A stretch of 6,675 nucleotides of DNA from Lachnospiraceae bacterium (lineage in GTDB: Bacteria > Bacillota > Clostridia > Lachnospirales > Lachnospiraceae). Shown one piece after another: positions 4,800-6,675 of this stretch; position 1 is the first letter of the stretch, and every line of letters starts with the position of its first letter. The stretch is taken from NCBI GenBank assembly GCA_017473665.1, contig JAFUKK010000023.1:1-6675 (forward strand). Direction: 5' to 3'. The notes under the pieces were generated by a model. That model did no database searches. It was not told the DNA's origin and worked only from the letters and a program-made list of their open reading frames with translations. Made by a program: the position numbers and the translations under genes.

Positions 4800-4823
4800 A
4801 TGAGAGGTGATAGAGAAAAATGA
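4800..4823 (+). CDS. Possible seven-codon leader peptide (MRGDREK)
   Basis: ATG at 4800 follows GGAGG (4793-4797) by only 2 nt, encodes MRGDREK and stops at 4821-4823, overlapping the next start codon as ATGA. The ribosome site of the next gene (GAGGTGAT) lies within this mini-ORF. It could couple or tune translation of the following gene. The spacing is too tight for strong initiation, so it may well be chance. Confidence 0.25.
   Translation: MRGDREK
4804..4811 (+). promoter_or_regulatory. Ribosome binding site of the large surface protein
   Basis: GAGGTGAT is an extended match to the anti-Shine-Dalgarno sequence and ends 8 nt before the ATG at 4820. It supports that start, which also gives a clean signal peptide. 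Confidence 0.75.
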
Positions 4824-6675
4824 AAGGAAAGATTATAAGGACTGCCCTTATAGGACTGCTTGCGGCATTTTTAATGCCCGCCACCGTAAGGGCGGCCTCC
4901 ATCTATGGCAATCCCCATATCAGCTTTTCTCCCGATGGCCAGGCCTGGACCACCGATGCAAAGGAAACAGAGTATGAAGGGCTGAACCGGGGCTATGAGG
5001 TTATCACCGGGGAAACCGGTACCCTTAGGGCACTAGAGGCAGGGGAGCATTACTACCCGGTAGATAAGACGGACCTGCTTTTGGTCGAAAAGTGGCAGGT
5101 ACACATGGCCCCGGGACGGTGTATCCATGGTACCCAACGGACGGAAAGTAACTGGCATGGTTTATCCTATATTCAGTACAGCTGCTACGGTGCCTATAAA
5201 AACGGATGGATAGCCACCTGTGCCGACTGTCATGAGGAAATCCCAATGCTCTTTTACATGGACCAGGATACTGCCCGGTCATTAAAAAAGCTCCCCATAG
5301 GGATAGCATACTACTATCTTTGTCCCCTTTGTACCTGTCTGGAGCAGGGAGCATCAGTGACCCATGAGTGTAAGGCGATTTCCTGGAATAGATATCAGGT
5401 TAAGTATGATAAAAATAGTTTGGGTGCTGAGGGAATTATGTATGATTCCACTTTTATGTATAACAATGCAACTACTTATGAAGGAAAAGAAATCACAGCA
5501 GAAACCAGGCTTAGAAAGAACTCCTTTGAAAGAAATGGGTATGAGTTTGTAGGGTGGAATACGGAGCCGGACGGTTCCGGTAGGGCTTTTGCAGACGAAG
5601 AGGAGATACTTAATCTGACATCTGAAAGTAACGGAAATGTCATCCTCTACGCCCAGTGGACCAAATCCGAAAGTACCCTCCATATCAATCCCGGGGGAGG
5701 GGCCTTTGATTCCCAGACCGGTATGGTATCTGTAAAACAAAGAGCCAATACTACCTTGGATGTATCTTCCGGAAGGCTCACGCCTCCCGCAGGGGCATTT
5801 ATTACCTTTGAGGAAAAGGGTGGCAGTGCCGTGGAGGATATGCAGACCCAGCGGCATTTTAAAGGGTGGTCCAAGTCCTATCCCTTCCATGGTACCCTGG
5901 AAGATACCACCTATCACTATACAGGCAAAAACGGCAGTGAAGATACCATTACGGCTATCTATGGATATACCCCCGTTACACTGCCTGCCACGGAAAAGGA
6001 CGGATGGGCCTTTGGCGGCTGGTACCGGGATGAAGCCTGTACCCTGTTGGTGGGTACTGCCGGGGATGAGGTTATCATCACCCACAACACCACCCTCTAT
6101 GCAGGGTGGGTATCCCTGCAGCTGACGGCAGTGGATGATTATACTGTTTATGGGGGCGGCGGAGCGGTGGACTTGACCTGGAAGAGTGTGGACACCGCCC
6201 CAAGAGCCTATCAGGTTTATCAGAAAAGAGAAGGCGGTACATGGAATAAGATAAAACAGGTGGGTGCCGAAAGTGTCACGGTGCAAAAGCACTTTGATGC
6301 CACCGGTGCGGCCAAAACCTATGTGATACCCTACACGGGCCTTTATACCCTTACCGCCACCGGTGCCCAGGGACAAAGCTATACGGATTCAGAACCGGGC
6401 AGTACCACCAAGGCGGGAGGAAAGGGTGGCTCCATCGTGGCCAGGGCATTTCTCCAAAAAGGGGAAGTCCTCACCTACAATGTGGGTACCACCTCCGGCT
6501 ATAACGGTGGCGGTACCGGTACTCCTTACGGCAATGGCGGTGGTATGACCAGTATTTCCAGTAATAAAAAAGGCACCCTTTTAATCGCCGGTGGCGGTGG
6601 TGGTGCATCCGTCCTCATGGAAGGCGGTCCCGGCGGTGCTGAGACTTCCCTGACATCCAATTCCTACGGAGGCAG
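4820..6675 (+). CDS. Large secreted surface protein: Cys/His domain, InlB B-repeats, glycine-rich domain (3' end outside window)
   Basis: The frame is open from 4820 to the right edge: 618 codons and two bases, with no stop. A signal peptide covers 1-25 or 1-26 (KGKIIR head, hydrophobic core, VRAA cleavage zone). Residues 95-190 form a Cys/His-rich domain: RCIHG (Cys101), Cys122, CADC (134/137), LCPLCTCLEQGA (168/171/173) and THEC (184), with WHG and GWIATC between them. Residues 194-281 are a clear InlB-type B-repeat (GYEFVGWNTEPDGSG, then VILYAQW). Residues 287-382 are a second, altered one (HFKGW, then TAIYG), and 384-430 a short third (GWAFGGWYRDEAC, then TTLYAGW). Residues 431-490 look like an Ig/FN3-type strand domain (VDLTW, YQVYQK). 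From about 493 a glycine-rich domain starts (YVIPYTGLYTLTATGAQGQ, then GGKGG and many Gly runs), resembling Gly_rich/ALK-type domains. No anchor is visible; it may lie beyond the edge. An adhesive or matrix role is inference. Confidence 0.8.
   Translation, partial: MKGKIIRTALIGLLAAFLMPATVRAASIYGNPHISFSPDGQAWTTDAKETEYEGLNRGYEVITGETGTLRALEAGEHYYPVDKTDLLLVEKWQVHMAPGRCIHGTQRTESNWHGLSYIQYSCYGAYKNGWIATCADCHEEIPMLFYMDQDTARSLKKLPIGIAYYYLCPLCTCLEQGASVTHECKAISWNRYQVKYDKNSLGAEGIMYDSTFMYNNATTYEGKEITAETRLRKNSFERNGYEFVGWNTEPDGSGRAFADEEEILNLTSESNGNVILYAQWTKSESTLHINPGGGAFDSQTGMVSVKQRANTTLDVSSGRLTPPAGAFITFEEKGGSAVEDMQTQRHFKGWSKSYPFHGTLEDTTYHYTGKNGSEDTITAIYGYTPVTLPATEKDGWAFGGWYRDEACTLLVGTAGDEVIITHNTTLYAGWVSLQLTAVDDYTVYGGGGAVDLTWKSVDTAPRAYQVYQKREGGTWNKIKQVGAESVTVQKHFDATGAAKTYVIPYTGLYTLTATGAQGQSYTDSEPGSTTKAGGKGGSIVARAFLQKGEVLTYNVGTTSGYNGGGTGTPYGNGGGMTSISSNKKGTLLIAGGGGGASVLMEGGPGGAETSLTSNSYGG
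5399..5662 (+). repeat. InlB-type B-repeat (first and best copy)
   Basis: Residues 194-281 of the large surface protein carry the core GYEFVGWNTEPDGSGRAF and the closing strand VILYAQW of the Listeria-Bacteroides repeat. These small beta domains usually act as spacers in surface proteins. Two weaker copies follow up to residue 430. Confidence 0.75.
6296..6675 (+). other. Glycine-rich (ALK-like) domain, start
   Basis: Residues 493-618 open with the beta pattern TYVIPYTGLYTLTATGAQG. They continue with GGKGGSIVARAFLQKGE, LTYNVG, repeated Gly runs and LLIAGGGGGAS. This follows the bacterial Gly_rich pattern (a Y-x-hydrophobic strand, GA-x-G, GGKGG, then L-x-Y-x-VG). The domain is cut by the window end. 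Confidence 0.6.

Noticed and set aside
5354..6376. Open frame of 340 codons on the - strand
   Set aside because: It lies wholly inside the large + strand surface protein, which has a ribosome site, signal peptide and clear InlB and Gly-rich domains. The opposite frame is a shadow.
1..6675. CRISPR arrays, tRNA or rRNA genes, insertion sequences
   Set aside because: No regularly spaced direct repeats, cloverleaf-like segments, rRNA sequence, transposase frames or flanking terminal repeats were seen.

Overview
The window looks like chromosomal DNA from a gut-type Clostridia, most likely a Lachnospiraceae. This rests on the Gram-positive variant of the Tad (type IVb pilus) genes, strong AGGAGG-type ribosome binding sites, a lipobox lipoprotein with CxxC/GH repeats, and an InlB-B-repeat plus glycine-rich surface protein of a kind common in that family. 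No gene was placed by database search; every call is from reading the sequence.

Region 1 (1-3080) is the 3' part of a tightly packed Tad operon on the + strand: the end of a TadB-like inner-membrane platform protein, TadC, a tiny Flp-like pilin, two TadE-like/pseudopilin proteins, and a CpaB/RcpC-like SAF-domain protein. Genes overlap or lie within 15 nt of each other, each with its own Shine-Dalgarno. The motor ATPase (TadA), a TadZ-like protein and a prepilin peptidase are not in the window; the first two would be expected upstream.

Region 2 (3081-3625) has no convincing gene. It holds an apparently highly structured transcript of about 300 nt: a perfect -10 box (TATAAT) at 3092, a nested long hairpin at 3195-3338, a 5' segment at 3104-3113 that can pair with the terminator arm at 3371-3380, and a terminator with a perfect 24-bp stem at 3357-3410. 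I could not assign it to a known RNA family. A separate promoter at 3523-3551 then serves the next gene.

Region 3 (3626-4762) is a monocistronic lipoprotein gene. The product has a lipidated Cys24, a Glu/Ser-rich then Pro-rich stalk of about 155 residues, and four Cys-CxxC-His repeats (one of them with a compressed CxC pair) that look like small metal sites. It ends in a classical terminator.

Region 4 (4763-6675) starts a large secreted protein that runs off the right edge (618 codons seen). It has a signal peptide, a Cys/His-rich domain, InlB-type B-repeats, an Ig/FN3-like strand-rich stretch, and a glycine-rich domain of the kind found next to the kinase region of ALK. A seven-codon mini-ORF ends in an ATGA overlap with its start.

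Together the window reads as a cell-surface locus: a pilus assembly machine followed by two surface-exposed proteins, with a probable structured RNA between them. A functional link between the pilus and the surface proteins is inference from proximity only.
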